DNA from: Albugo candida
Lineage: Eukaryota; Oomycota; Peronosporomycetes; Albuginales
Direction of reading: 5' to 3'
Assembly: GCA_040437565.1 (NCBI GenBank)
Contig: JBDOQK010000012.1
Coordinates: forward strand, 248,001 to 312,000
Length of the DNA: 64,000 nucleotides
Shown piece after piece: positions 47,233-58,057 of this stretch; position 1 is the stretch's first letter, and the number at the start of each line of letters is the position of its first letter. The notes below the pieces were generated by a model. It was not told the DNA's origin. It did not search any database and was given only the letters and a program-made list of their open reading frames with translations. A program made the position numbers and the translations under genes.

Positions 47233-48541
47233 CCAAAAAGATTGTCGTTTTATCTTAAGCCATATTTTTTAGATCAAACCAAGCGCACTTTAACCACAGT
47301 TACACAACCATTTTCAGCTCAATGTCTCTCTAACTTTCAACACTTGTTCTAATGAATATGAAGAAGTGTTTTCCCAAGAATAATTGATATAGCTTACGGT
47401 TTAGACATTTTATAAATATTGGAGTATGGGTTATGCTACTAACGAGTTGATCCACCATTTGAAATAAGAAATGCCTTTGAGGGTGTCGACTAATCTTTGC
47501 AAACAATCTTTATCTATCTTGGACCAAAACAAACATCTTGAATTTGATGACACAATTCTTCTTCATTTTTTGCCATGGGAAGCTTCTGGATCTGATTATT
47601 GAGTCTCGCCCACACATCTTCTATTGGGTTCAGGTCTGCGGAATTTGATGGTCAATTCAGCTTTGCAATGCCTCTTTCATCCCTCCATTTCTTAGGTGCA
47701 TTGCTTCGATGGATTGGAGTACCGTCTACCATAACACTGTATCATTGTGCTCAGCCCAAAATCTACCCAATTCAATATCATAGACTTGTTCAACAAAGTC
47801 AACTGCTGTCCGCCTATTCCGACCCTCGCGGGCCAATCGACGCTTCTTTTTTCCTTGAAAGGTACCCATACCATCGCTGAATAGCGCCCTGATCTGAAAT
47901 AGGGCGCTCGACAGTCTAGATTGTACATTTCATAGGCTGTTCTCCAGACAAGCGGCTTGCGGAGATCCTTGCCAATTTTACAGCTGGCTTCATCTGTCCA
48001 GCAGACCAAATTCCAGAACTGCATAGTTGCATTTTGTGTTTCCGTGCAAGGTCCAATCGACAGGAAATATGCTTTGCACTGAAAAATGGCTTCTTGGGAG
48101 CTACGCGAGAAAATTGTCTAATTTCATGAAATCGCCTTATTGTTGTTGACGCGCTGAATTGGACAGTCATTTTGTTGGTGATGTCTTGAAGTGTTGCCCG
48201 ACTATCTTCCTTGATTTGCGGACCAAGTGCCCAACATCCCTTTCATCGAGTTTTTTTGGTCGTCCTGGGCTTTTCGTGGGAATAACACTGGATTCTTTGC
48301 GGTAGTGCTTAAAAATGCGCTATACTTGTCTTTGACTGATTCCGAAATGAGATGCAATCAAGGAAGTTTTTTGACCAGCCAACTTCATTCCGACCAGACG
48401 GCTTCCATCCTTAATAGATAAGGTTTTAGTTTCCAGAGTTTGAGTGGCCATAGTTCTATTATTGGGAAGTGAGGCAAGTGTACGGGAAGGCGGCGCGTCG
48501 TCAATTGAAATTTCAAATATAAAAAACGACAATCTTTTCAG
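47233..48541 (-). mobile_element. Decayed Tc1/mariner-like DNA transposon, about 1.3 kb
   Basis: Short inverted ends AAAAAGATTGTCGTTTTAT (near 47237) and ATAAAAAACGACAATCTTTT (near 48520) bound a minus-strand transposase relic. It starts near 48450 with MATQTLETKTLSIKDGSRL and a helix-turn-helix stretch (IASHFGISQRQV), passes a GRPKKL motif, then FGLLDR or FWNLVCWTDEASC around the first catalytic Asp. It contains a W-P-type end block near 47700. Many stops and frame changes break it. Compared with the empty paralogous site at 40158-40290, insertion replaced or accompanied loss of about 45 host bases. The length matches the Tc1 class. Confidence 0.72.
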
Positions 48542-48823
48542 CTTCTGATCAACGTGGACGTATCGATCTGAAGTGCTCAACACAAAACGCAAGTCATGGG
48601 GTCAGAAGGACTTGAGATCATTCATTCGTAAGCGATAATTAGTAGCGCCATTTTCTTTTCACCTTAAATGTGTGTGGATTAATTCTTGCAGTAGAGAGAT
48701 ACAAAGCATACAGGCGATCAAATAAGTTGTGATTAAACTCGGTATACAAGCTGAGACGATTCAAAAGTCATTCAAAGCCAAGTACATTAACTTTAATATA
48801 CCGCTCCACTCCTGAAGAGCACA

Positions 48824-49511
48824 TTATCGAGTTCCTTGGCGAGGTCGTGCGAAACCTTCTTCTTTAGACTCATCAACATAATCTTCTTGCTGGGTGCAAA
48901 TCCGTAAAACCTCTCGTTTACTCGATTCTTGCAGATAACCACCCACGAAAAGCTCATCCAAGATGTAATACGCCTATAAATTCAAAAATTTGCGACACAC
49001 TCCAAACAGAATGAATGGTGAATCCACTTACTTTGTGAAAATTGAAAATGATATCCAACTCGCAAACCTTTGAAACAAGTGTTAAAATCATTCCAGAAAG
49101 TCACAAGCTGACTCACATTTCCGAAATAGCGATCTAAAACTTCGACGTAAAGATGGATCGCCTCCAAAGTGATCAATTCATTCTCATCTTTTGAGATGCA
49201 AGCGATGAAAAACAAGCTAGCATATCTAAAACCAAGTCGAAAATACATTGGAGCAACAATCCAAGTAAATTATATGAACCTTTTGTAGACGATTTTTTTG
49301 TCTTTGAATTCGATAAAGTTGCATTGTTTCGGCGGACGAGATAAGACCAAGGTAGTAATTTCTCGAATCATTCTAGCTTTCTCCTTTATAGTGGCATTGA
49401 TATACCATTTGGCTAATCGAGTCTTTCCTTGTCGACTCACCAATAAGATCGATTCAATCTACATCTCCGCTTATTCGCCGGTAAGTCTATCAAATAAAAT
49501 GCGCTTACCAT
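48824..49511 (-). CDS. AP-1 clathrin adaptor sigma subunit, 158 aa
   Basis: The small chain of a heterotetrameric adaptor that selects cargo at the trans-Golgi network and endosomes. Five exons on the minus strand: 49509-49511 (only the ATG), 49280-49458, 49117-49225, 49032-49067 and 48824-48973. Introns are 49-58 bases and the total is 159 codons. After the first splice it reads MIESILLVSRQGKTRLAKWY, then FKDKKIVYKRYASLFF, DENELITLEAIHLYVEVLD, RYFGNVCELDIIFNFHKAYY and ILDELFVGGYLQESSKREVL. The 158-residue length is exactly usual for AP sigma chains. NELITLE and FHKAYYILDEL favour AP-1 over AP-2, AP-3 or AP-4. Intergenic sequence of about 280 bases separates it from the Tc1 relic. Confidence 0.93.
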
Positions 49512-49649
49512 GATCCAATTTTAATTATAATTATTTTTCGCTAGTACTACTACCTCATTATTGGTTGAAATAAGCTAATTTCCTACTTCTGATTGGATCT
49601 GACATACATTCACCTTAGCATACAATCCTATACACGAGAAATAAACGCG

Positions 49650-52473
49650 ATGACAGACCCGAGAGCGTCAGAAGAGTATCAATGGTTACCAAGTACGTTG
49701 ACATGTCTAGAAAGAGGATCACTCTTAATACGGAGAATCAATTCTGATCGACTGGCGCTCGACCCAAGACTTATCACGTTGTATCAAATGCCTTCCAGCA
49801 AAACGAATGATTTGGAGGAGAAGGAATGCATGCAAGAAGAGCACAAAGAAGGAGATGACGGCATACATTCTTCCGATCAATTTAGTACTAATCCGCTGGA
49901 TATAAATCAAGAAGAATCGGACGATACTGACGAAAGTTTTGAGCATCTCGAAATCGATCCACTTTACGATAAATCGCAATTGAAGCACACAAAGTCGCAA
50001 CCGGCTAATCGTCTAGTCGTATGGACACATCGATTTCATGAGACGCTACAAAACTCGCTTCAGGCTGCTTTGTTTGCAAAACATTCTCCAGAGGATGGGG
50101 TCTTATTATCGATCGCCCCACGGTACGAGCAGATCGTGATGTTGAAGACGCGATATCATGAACCTTTTGTAGCATTTTTTGTGTGGCTCCTTGGTATATG
50201 AAAACTTTGGAACGATTGTTTATCCCACGGAGCTCAGCACGAGTTTGGAATGCTGCATCAAAACTGCTTGTTCAGATGGATTCGATCATTGAGAAGCGGT
50301 ACGCTTTATTCAGAGCATTATCTATCCGTGCTGATACCACACCGATACCACTTAATAGCTTTGATGGAAATGCGTGTGTCTTTGACTGTGGTCTTGTAGA
50401 CGGTATCAAACGATTGTATGACAAGTCGCTAGTGTATGATGAGTTCTGTGGTGAGTTGTGTAACACGTCGCGTTTTTGCCTGACGTGCGATATCATAGAG
50501 GGGAAAATGGCTTCCATCGCGTATTCTCAGCATCAACTTCCTTCCATGCAGTCTGCGTTTGTCATGAGTTCCACCATAGCGTCATGGCTTGCATCATCAG
50601 AATCTAGTATCGCCATTATAATAGCTCCAGACAACCAGCAATTGAGTGTGTATGCAACATGCTGCGCCATATATTGCATGCCACAAAGAAAAATTCCGGC
50701 CAATGTGGGCACAGAGATATTCGAGATGTGAGATGATGCGCTCAATTTGTAGATGATAGACTGATTGTGTGATTTGTTGTTTGCAGATATCAACATCAAA
50801 TTTGTAATGCTGAAAGTTGGCCATCCAAGTTGCAACGTACATTCAGTGTCATCGAAGCTAGGAATTTGCTGTATTACAATGCTTTGCCTAGACCCCAAAC
50901 ACGCTTTATCATGGACTTTCAGACCTTGCTTGATTGGAGAGATGAACTGGTGGAGAAAAGTGTTGCCATTCATCCACTTGATTCCATATACCGCCTCAAT
51001 GGATGTGCTATTGTCATTGCGAGCCAGCCCATTTATATTCATGATTTGACCATTTTTGCATGTGGAGTACACGCACAAAGGCTTTCCAACTCTCTGGCGA
51101 ACGGAAATGGAGTCTCTGAACACTCAAACGATGACGATTTGGAAGAGAAAGCAGCTTTTTCTTACGAGGAAGCAGGAGTGTATCGTCCATATTTCGTGCT
51201 GCAGAACGAATCAGGGCTTCTATTCTCCAGCTTGGTCAGAGGCGTGAGGGATATAAAGATGGACATGACGTCGCATTCTTTCGCTGTGATGAAGAGTATG
51301 GAACGGTGTGCCGATTTCACACTGCGTATGTACCATCTGCCACGCGGAGATAAAGGAAAGCACTTACTTGAATGCCGGCTACATTCAACTTTGTTGCTGG
51401 AAAAGCAGCTACCAAATAACGACGGGACTTTTGAGATATTGCTGACCTTGAAGAATGGAGACTTTGACTCTGTTTCAGCTTCACATCGACTGCCCTCAGA
51501 TTTTACGATAAGTTTACGATATGGTAGACGCAAAGAAGATTTTCCCCCTGAGCAGAGCAGCTCGTCCGAAGATGATGACGATCATCAGGACGAGTATTCT
51601 TACCCCTTTGACGCTAATCAAGGAGGTCAACAATCTTGGCAGACTATCTCGGAATATCCATTAAAAGAAGCGGAGTACGACGGTCCATCGTCAGTGTCAT
51701 TTCCATTTGATGAGCATGTGCATTCATATCACGGCGATGCGTTTCTTGAAAAGATTGATGTTGTTCGACGAGTTTGCCAGGGTCGAGGAGAGCTTTTTCT
51801 GGTGGCACATGTTTTATTATTGGAGCCTTCAGAACGGCAATTGTTTCCGATTTACCAGCTCTTTGAATTTGTATTACCAGAGGCTATATACTTCCAGCTC
51901 AAAGAAATGGGAGCGAGTCAAGGCGTTTTGGATGCGATCGGATCGAGTCGACGGCTAATCTCAGGTAAGAACTCTCTTGATTGAAATTCTCGATGCCAAG
52001 CAAAGTATCTTTCTTCTAGAGATGACATTTGATGAACGGTATGCACGCTGGCTGCAGCATCTGTACGACAATGACGCAAGTACGCTGCGCCTTGATAGTA
52101 ATGCAATGCTTCTCACGTTCACTTGCTTCTATGTATCAGATATCATGGATCCGATGTTAGATGCTGAGGTTCGTGAAATCTTTCGATGAAATGGTCATTC
52201 TCTTATCGAATCGCTTTATAGACGTGTCGAGCAATTGCAAGTGGAGATATTCCACCACCAAACGAGTTCTGTGTGGGCGCATTTCGAACGGGAGTGACCG
52301 GGTCTTCGGACCAGCTTAGTCGATCAACTTTGTCCAATAGCACTCGAAAAGTGTACGTCACGCTGCATGGTGATGAAATTGTGTCTTATGGCTCAATTCC
52401 CTCAGTCGTGGAGCAACCCAGTCGCTCATTGATCAGCTTCCAACATATCGGTTCTCCGCTGTTCAGTTCGTAG
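49650..52473 (+). CDS. PTEN/auxilin-like (tensin-type) pseudophosphatase with C2 domain, 870 aa
   Basis: Five exons: 49650-50193, 50238-50727, 50787-51964, 52020-52168 and 52222-52473. Introns are 44-59 bases and every junction keeps phase (871 codons). After a disordered acidic region, residues about 200-400 look like the phosphatase-type fold of PTEN, tensin and auxilin. The expected catalytic loop HCxxGxxR is replaced by APDNQQLSV (about residue 306), so catalysis is unlikely. RPQTRFIMDF resembles the family's PSQxRYxxY block. Residues about 417-590 resemble the PTEN-type C2: NGCAIVI, FTLRMYHLPRGDKG, then CRLHSTLLLE and LPSDFTISL. An acidic Ser/Asp stretch follows. A vesicle or clathrin-linked lipid-binding role is inference. 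The donor of the last intron (GTTCGT) is unusual. Confidence 0.6.
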
Positions 52474-53076
52474 AACAAAAGCTCCCCAAAGCGAAAAATC
52501 CAGAGTTTGTGACTGCTTCTCGTCGATATAAACCCCATCTCATTCTTCTCCCCCGTTTGTAGCTGTTTGATTTGTAGGAGCACTTTTCGGGAAGGTGACA
52601 ATGTCAAATCGCTTCCGTGTTTCCATTCGTACCACAGGCAATGTGTCGACGCGTGGCTATCACTCAACAAAGTGTGTCCATTATGTCAGTTCAGCATCGA
52701 TCATACGATACAATGAGTCGGAATGTGAGCCTGTGAATCAGGCTCTTGCTTTGCATGGTTTTTAGTAAGAACAACTACTCTGAATTGTGGACGGAAGGAA
52801 TTTTGGTGACTGGCCACTTCATGTCTGGATGTGCACGGTAGACGACAGTCATTCTCGCGCATGACACGGAGCAGGGAAATGTCACTTTTTTATGCGAGAG
52901 AAATTGTAGTATTACAGGGAACATAAGGGATACGGTAGTCTATCTCGATGGAAACTTTGAATTTAATTATTTGCGCGCCATTTGTAACTTCAACAAAGGA
53001 ATCTAAAATATTACTGATTGATACGGTAGGCGTATACAGTACTATACTTATTAGTATACATCTTGATTTCTCCAGA
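52474..53076 (-). other. Intergenic; possible minus-strand gene
   Basis: The minus strand has an open stretch at about 52386-52670 (CLWYEWKHGSDLTLSPS) and a short frame starting with ATG near 52862 (MTVVYRAHPDMKWPVTK). They could be two exons of a small unrecognised gene overlapping the 3' end of the PTEN-like gene on the other strand. The evidence is weak and no family is recognised. The plus strand holds the thioredoxin gene's upstream region. Confidence 0.2.
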
Positions 53077-53930
53077 ATGAATGTGGTTGGAATCCAAGGA
53101 GAGAGCGATTGGAATACGCAATTAAGTAAAGCCGGAGGGAAACTCGTCGTAGCAGATTTCTCAGCTACATGGTATCATACAAATCATACCGTTTTGAGTA
53201 GCAAACGATATCATAGTGATATATAGGTGCGGCCCGTGTCAATACATCAAGCCGATCTTTGAGAACTTTAGTCGGCAATACACCGACGTTGTGTTCTTAA
53301 ACGTATACTTTTATCATATTACATAGGTGATCTCAATATTCACTAATTTACAATTCTGTAGGTGGATGAGGCACAAAATCGATCATTGATCCAGTCTTTA
53401 GGTACGCTACATCTCAACCCCCGCAGAATCTCATCGCTACGGAACAGGTGTGCGTGGATTCCCAACGTTTCAATTGTATATCAATAAATCAAAAGTGGAT
53501 GAATTGGTTGGCGCTGACACAAATTCGCTGCGTGATAAAATCGAACAATGGCGTCAATCCGCATTCAATCCGTTTGCATCGGCAGGAGTGTCGCTGGGTG
53601 GACAATCAGCTTTTTCGGAAGATCCACGAGAAGCTCGACTTAAACGGTTGGCGAAGATGGACGCATCTGCTAAGAATACTGATATCGTGTGCGATGCAAG
53701 TGGCTCCTGTCGACTCCCTTCAGAATATGAAGCCGGAAATGCGGAAGATTTGGGAAAAACTCTGAGCGAAGAATTTCTCACTCAGTTGAAAGAAATGGGA
53801 TTTACACAAATTCGAGCACAGAAAGCGTTATTAGCGACCGGATCCGAAGGACTTGAGGCTGCTATAAATTGGATTGGAGAGCACCAAGAAGACCCTGATA
53901 TTGACGAACCCATATCAAATTCAGCTTGTG
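53077..53930 (+). CDS. Thioredoxin-UBA-PUB gene, 5' part, truncated by N-gap (assembly duplicate)
   Basis: Identical to the first exons of the complete gene 1705 bases downstream, and ends inside exon 4 at the run of N. It should be merged with the complete copy. Confidence 0.85.
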
Positions 53931-54781
53931 NNNNNNNNNNNNNNNNNNNNNNNNNNNNNNNNNNNNNNNNNNNNNNNNNNNNNNNNNNNNNNNNNNNNNN
54001 NNNNNNNNNNNNNNNNNNNNNNNNNNNNNNAACTTTGTCCAATAGCACTCGAAAAGTGTACGTCACGCTGCATGGTGATGAAATTGTGTCTTATGGCTCA
54101 ATTCCCTCAGTCGTGGAGCAACCCAGTCGCTCATTGATCAGCTTCCAACATATCGGTTCTCCGCTGTTCAGTTCGTAGAACAAAAGCTCCCCAAAGCGAA
54201 AAATCCAGAGTTTGTGACTGCTTCTCGTCGATATAAACCCCATCTCATTCTTCTCCCCCGTTTGTAGCTGTTTGATTTGTAGGAGCACTTTTCGGGAAGG
54301 TGACAATGTCAAATCGCTTCCGTGTTTCCATTCGTACCACAGGCAATGTGTCGACGCGTGGCTATCACTCAACAAAGTGTGTCCATTATGTCAGTTCAGC
54401 ATCGATCATACGATACAATGAGTCGGAATGTGAGCCTGTGAATCAGGCTCTTGCTTTGCATGGTTTTTAGTAAGAACAACTACTCTGAATTGTGGACGGA
54501 AGGAATTTTGGTGACTGGCCACTTCATGTCTGGATGTGCACGGTAGACGACAGTCATTCTCGCGCATGACACGGAGCAGGGAAATGTCACTTTTTTATGC
54601 GAGAGAAATTGTAGTATTACAGGGAACATAAGGGATACGGTAGTCTATCTCGATGGAAACTTTGAATTTAATTATTTGCGCGCCATTTGTAACTTCAACA
54701 AAGGAATCTAAAATATTACTGATTGATACGGTAGGCGTATACAGTACTATACTTATTAGTATACATCTTGATTTCTCCAGA

Positions 54782-56360
54782 ATGAATGTGGTTGGAATCC
54801 AAGGAGAGAGCGATTGGAATACGCAATTAAGTAAAGCCGGAGGGAAACTCGTCGTAGCAGATTTCTCAGCTACATGGTATCATACAAATCATACCGTTTT
54901 GAGTAGCAAACGATATCATAGTGATATATAGGTGCGGCCCGTGTCAATACATCAAGCCGATCTTTGAGAACTTTAGTCGGCAATACACCGACGTTGTGTT
55001 CTTAAACGTATACTTTTATCATATTACATAGGTGATCTCAATATTCACTAATTTACAATTCTGTAGGTGGATGAGGCACAAAATCGATCATTGATCCAGT
55101 CTTTAGGTACGCTACATCTCAACCCCCGCAGAATCTCATCGCTACGGAACAGGTGTGCGTGGATTCCCAACGTTTCAATTGTATATCAATAAATCAAAAG
55201 TGGATGAATTGGTTGGCGCTGACACAAATTCGCTGCGTGATAAAATCGAACAATGGCGTCAATCCGCATTCAATCCGTTTGCATCGGCAGGAGTGTCGCT
55301 GGGTGGACAATCAGCTTTTTCGGAAGATCCACGAGAAGCTCGACTTAAACGGTTGGCGAAGATGGACGCATCTGCTAAGAATACTGATATCGTGTGCGAT
55401 GCAAGTGGCTCCTGTCGACTCCCTTCAGAATATGAAGCCGGAAATGCGGAAGATTTGGGAAAAACTCTGAGCGAAGAATTTCTCACTCAGTTGAAAGAAA
55501 TGGGATTTACACAAATTCGAGCACAGAAAGCGTTATTAGCGACCGGATCCGAAGGACTTGAGGCTGCTATAAATTGGATTGGAGAGCACCAAGAAGACCC
55601 TGATATTGACGAACCCATATCAAATTCAGCTTGTGCAAATGCCACAAAGGTCCTGACAGAAGAAGAGAAAGCACAAAAGTTGGCCGCTTTAGAGGCAAAA
55701 ATCGAAGAAAGAAGGCGGGAGCGAATTGAGAAGGAGAAACAGGAAAAAATACAGAATGAGATCAAACGACGTACGACAGGAAGAGATATGCAGAAAGCAC
55801 GTGATGAAATTGAGGATATACAAAGAAAAATCGCCGTCGATAAGCTGAAGAAAGAGAGGGAACAAGTCAAAATAGAACGGGAGCGTATACGAAAGCAATT
55901 TGAAATGGACAAACTCGAACGTCGTGCACGTGGCGGAAAGCTTACCGGTGCGCCATTTGAGCTTCCGGTTGAAAGTGCGCAAACTGAAACAAAGGCTCAA
56001 GAAAGTACCGAACCAAAACCACAGCTTTCTCCGAAAGAACAGATTGCAACAAGTATCGAGAAATTGAAGCAATATCGAATTGGTGATGACGGTCTCACAG
56101 CTTTGAAAACATTGAATATGTACCTTAAAAACTTGATCGAACAACCCGATGAAGAAAAGTTTCGAAGCATCAATCTGGACAATGCAGCGGTCCGAAAGCG
56201 TGTTGCAAGCTTGGTGGGTGGTATCGCGTTTCTCAAAGCGCTGGGTTACGAAAAAGATGAAAGCGATAATACTTTGAAACTCAACATCGAAAAACGCGAT
56301 ATGGAGCTATTAAAGCATGCAAAAACCAGCACAGAGTCAGCAATTGCCGCTCTTACCTGA
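54782..56360 (+). CDS. Thioredoxin-UBA-PUB domain protein, 472 aa
   Basis: Exons 54782-54876, 54932-55007, 55067-55106 and 55153-56360 (introns of 46-59 bases) total 473 codons. Splicing creates the thioredoxin active site WCGPC at residues 32-36, split between exons 1 and 2. The fold continues with FLNVDEAQ and the cis-proline GFPTFQLY. A UBA ubiquitin-binding domain spans about 178-225 (LKEMGFTQIRAQKALLATG). Residues about 236-335 form a Glu/Arg/Lys coiled coil like UBX-protein linkers. A PUB domain at about 364-460 (ALKTLNMYLKNLIEQP) would bind the p97/CDC48 tail. The layout suggests a redox-active ubiquitin/p97 adaptor; that role is inference. It converges on ftsZ, 55 bases away. Confidence 0.88.
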
Positions 56361-56415
56361 TGCTGTTGCCTCGGTCAACTACGTCTCGATGTTACATGAT
56401 TTTGATCGGGAATGG

Positions 56416-57795
56416 CTAAAATGAAAAAAATTTGCCAAAGAAAGAAGATCGTAAAGGCGGCGCCACTTTTTCGGTCGCTTCGCTCGTTTCTTGTGATTGT
56501 GATCGCGTGTCTTTCGCACTAGAAACAACTTCTGATCGCTGAATAGGTATGGGTGGCGAGATTACATCCGTTTGTATCCCTGAAACGATGATGGTCACCT
56601 GAACAGATCCTTCCATCGACTGGTCGTAGCAAGTTCCAAAAATGATATTTGCGTCTTCCGCAACGCGACTACGAATGACTTGCATGATATCATCAACCTC
56701 ATGCAATCTTAAATCCTCTCCGCCACGTATAGTGACCAGCAAGCCAGACGCGCTTTCCATGGGTAAGTCGCCAAGTAATGGATTGATCAATGCTTGTTCC
56801 GCAGACTGCAGAGCTCGGAGAGAAGGCACCTTCGAACTCCCAGAGCCCATAATTGCTCGTCCCGCATTCGACAGAATCGTATTGATGTCTGCAAAATCCA
56901 GATTGATTAATCCTGGCCGTAGGATGAGATCTGTCACTCCTTTGACTCCTTCCAACAAAACATCATCCGCATAACGGAATGCCTCCATGATAGTCGTCTT
57001 CTTGGTCGAAAGTGCCAGCAGATTCTGATTAGGAACAACAATCAGCGTGTCAACAATCTTTCCGAGCTCTTTCACGCCAGCATTCGCTACTCGGGTACGA
57101 TTAGGTCCTTCCGACCGGAAAGGAGTGCTTACAACCCCAACTGTGAGAATGCCCATCTCCTTTGCGATACCAGCGATAACTGGGGCAGCACCAGTGCATG
57201 TTCCTCCTCCCATACCACCAGTGATAAACAACATGTTACTATCCTTCAAAACCGATTCAATTTCATTTCGTTCAAGCTCTGCTGAGGCTCGTCCAAGCTC
57301 GGGCTTGGATCCTGCGCCAAGTCCCTTTGTGATTGGCTTTCCAAGAGTTATTTTACGAGAAGCCATTGACCGTCCAAGAGCTTGACAATCGGTATTGGCA
57401 ACAACAAATTCCACTCCTTCCAACTGGGAGAGAATCATATTATTTACTGCATTGCTTCCAGCGCCTCCTAAGCCCATAACTGTAATTAACGGTTTTCCCT
57501 CTTTGTACGTTCGCGGATTTGATTTCGTGTAAGGATACTGAGAGTGACGGATTTGAGCCTCATCTCGTCGTAACCTCACGCTGGATAGAGACTGTTTGGT
57601 GCGATTTTCGGGAGTTATTCGGGCAAACGATACGTTTGGATTTTCGAATTTTTTGCGCGTTTTCCTATCGTTATGTGTGTAATCTCCATTGATTTTTCGA
57701 TCGGAATGCGTTGAGGAATGTGTGGCAGCGACGAAAGCTCGAAAAACGCGCGTCGTAACGCGTTTGTTCGAAGCTCGAACGCGATGTAGTTCCAT
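56416..57795 (-). CDS. ftsZ: Mitochondrial-type FtsZ division GTPase, 459 aa
   Basis: A bacterial tubulin homologue that forms the inner division ring. In oomycetes and some other protists it is kept in mitochondria. Residues 1-100 form an Arg/Lys/Ser-rich extension with few acidic residues at the start, fitting a mitochondrial targeting region. The GTPase core starts at PLITVMGLGGA (about 102). The tubulin signature GGMGGGTCTGAAP is at about 193-205. FRSEGPNR, NQNLLALST, a synergy-loop region with LINLDFADI, and IMGSG follow. The C-terminal FtsZ domain ends near VTIIVSGI, and a Ser/Gln-rich tail follows without a clear ZipA/FtsA-type terminal peptide. The gene is intronless. Similarity to alphaproteobacterial FtsZ (GLGAGSKPELGRASAE) supports endosymbiotic origin. 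Confidence 0.95.
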   Translation of the reverse strand: MELHRVRASNKRVTTRVFRAFVAATHSSTHSDRKINGDYTHNDRKTRKKFENPNVSFARITPENRTKQSLSSVRLRRDEAQIRHSQYPYTKSNPRTYKEGKPLITVMGLGGAGSNAVNNMILSQLEGVEFVVANTDCQALGRSMASRKITLGKPITKGLGAGSKPELGRASAELERNEIESVLKDSNMLFITGGMGGGTCTGAAPVIAGIAKEMGILTVGVVSTPFRSEGPNRTRVANAGVKELGKIVDTLIVVPNQNLLALSTKKTTIMEAFRYADDVLLEGVKGVTDLILRPGLINLDFADINTILSNAGRAIMGSGSSKVPSLRALQSAEQALINPLLGDLPMESASGLLVTIRGGEDLRLHEVDDIMQVIRSRVAEDANIIFGTCYDQSMEGSVQVTIIVSGIQTDVISPPIPIQRSEVVSSAKDTRSQSQETSEATEKVAPPLRSSFFGKFFSF

Positions 57796-57915
57796 TATGC
57801 CGCTATTTTTGTCTCATTGGCTAAAATACAAGAAACTCTATGATTGCATATTAAGACTTCTTAATATACTACAGCGATTGAAGATTGAAGTTCGGGTACC
57901 TACAGTTAGATTATC

Positions 57916-58057
57916 CACATCAAATCGCGACTCAATNNNNNNNNNNNNNNNNNNNNNNNNNNNNNNNNNNNNNNNNNNNNNNNNNNNNNNNNNNNNNNNN
58001 NNNNNNNNNNNNNNNNNNNNNNNNNNNNNNNNNNNNCACATCAAATCGCGACTCAAT
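57916..58057. repeat. Gap 57937-58036 with a 21-base identical overlap
   Basis: Bases 57916-57936 recur at 58037-58057. The contigs join here; the overlap just touches the stop of the ankyrin/PDZ gene. Confidence 0.9.

Larger units (their letters stand above)
52326..55635. repeat. Gap 53931-54030 with a 1605-base identical overlap
   Basis: Bases 52326-53930 recur at 54031-55635. The 3' end of the PTEN-like gene and the 5' part of the thioredoxin gene are therefore shown twice; only one locus exists. Confidence 0.93.
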
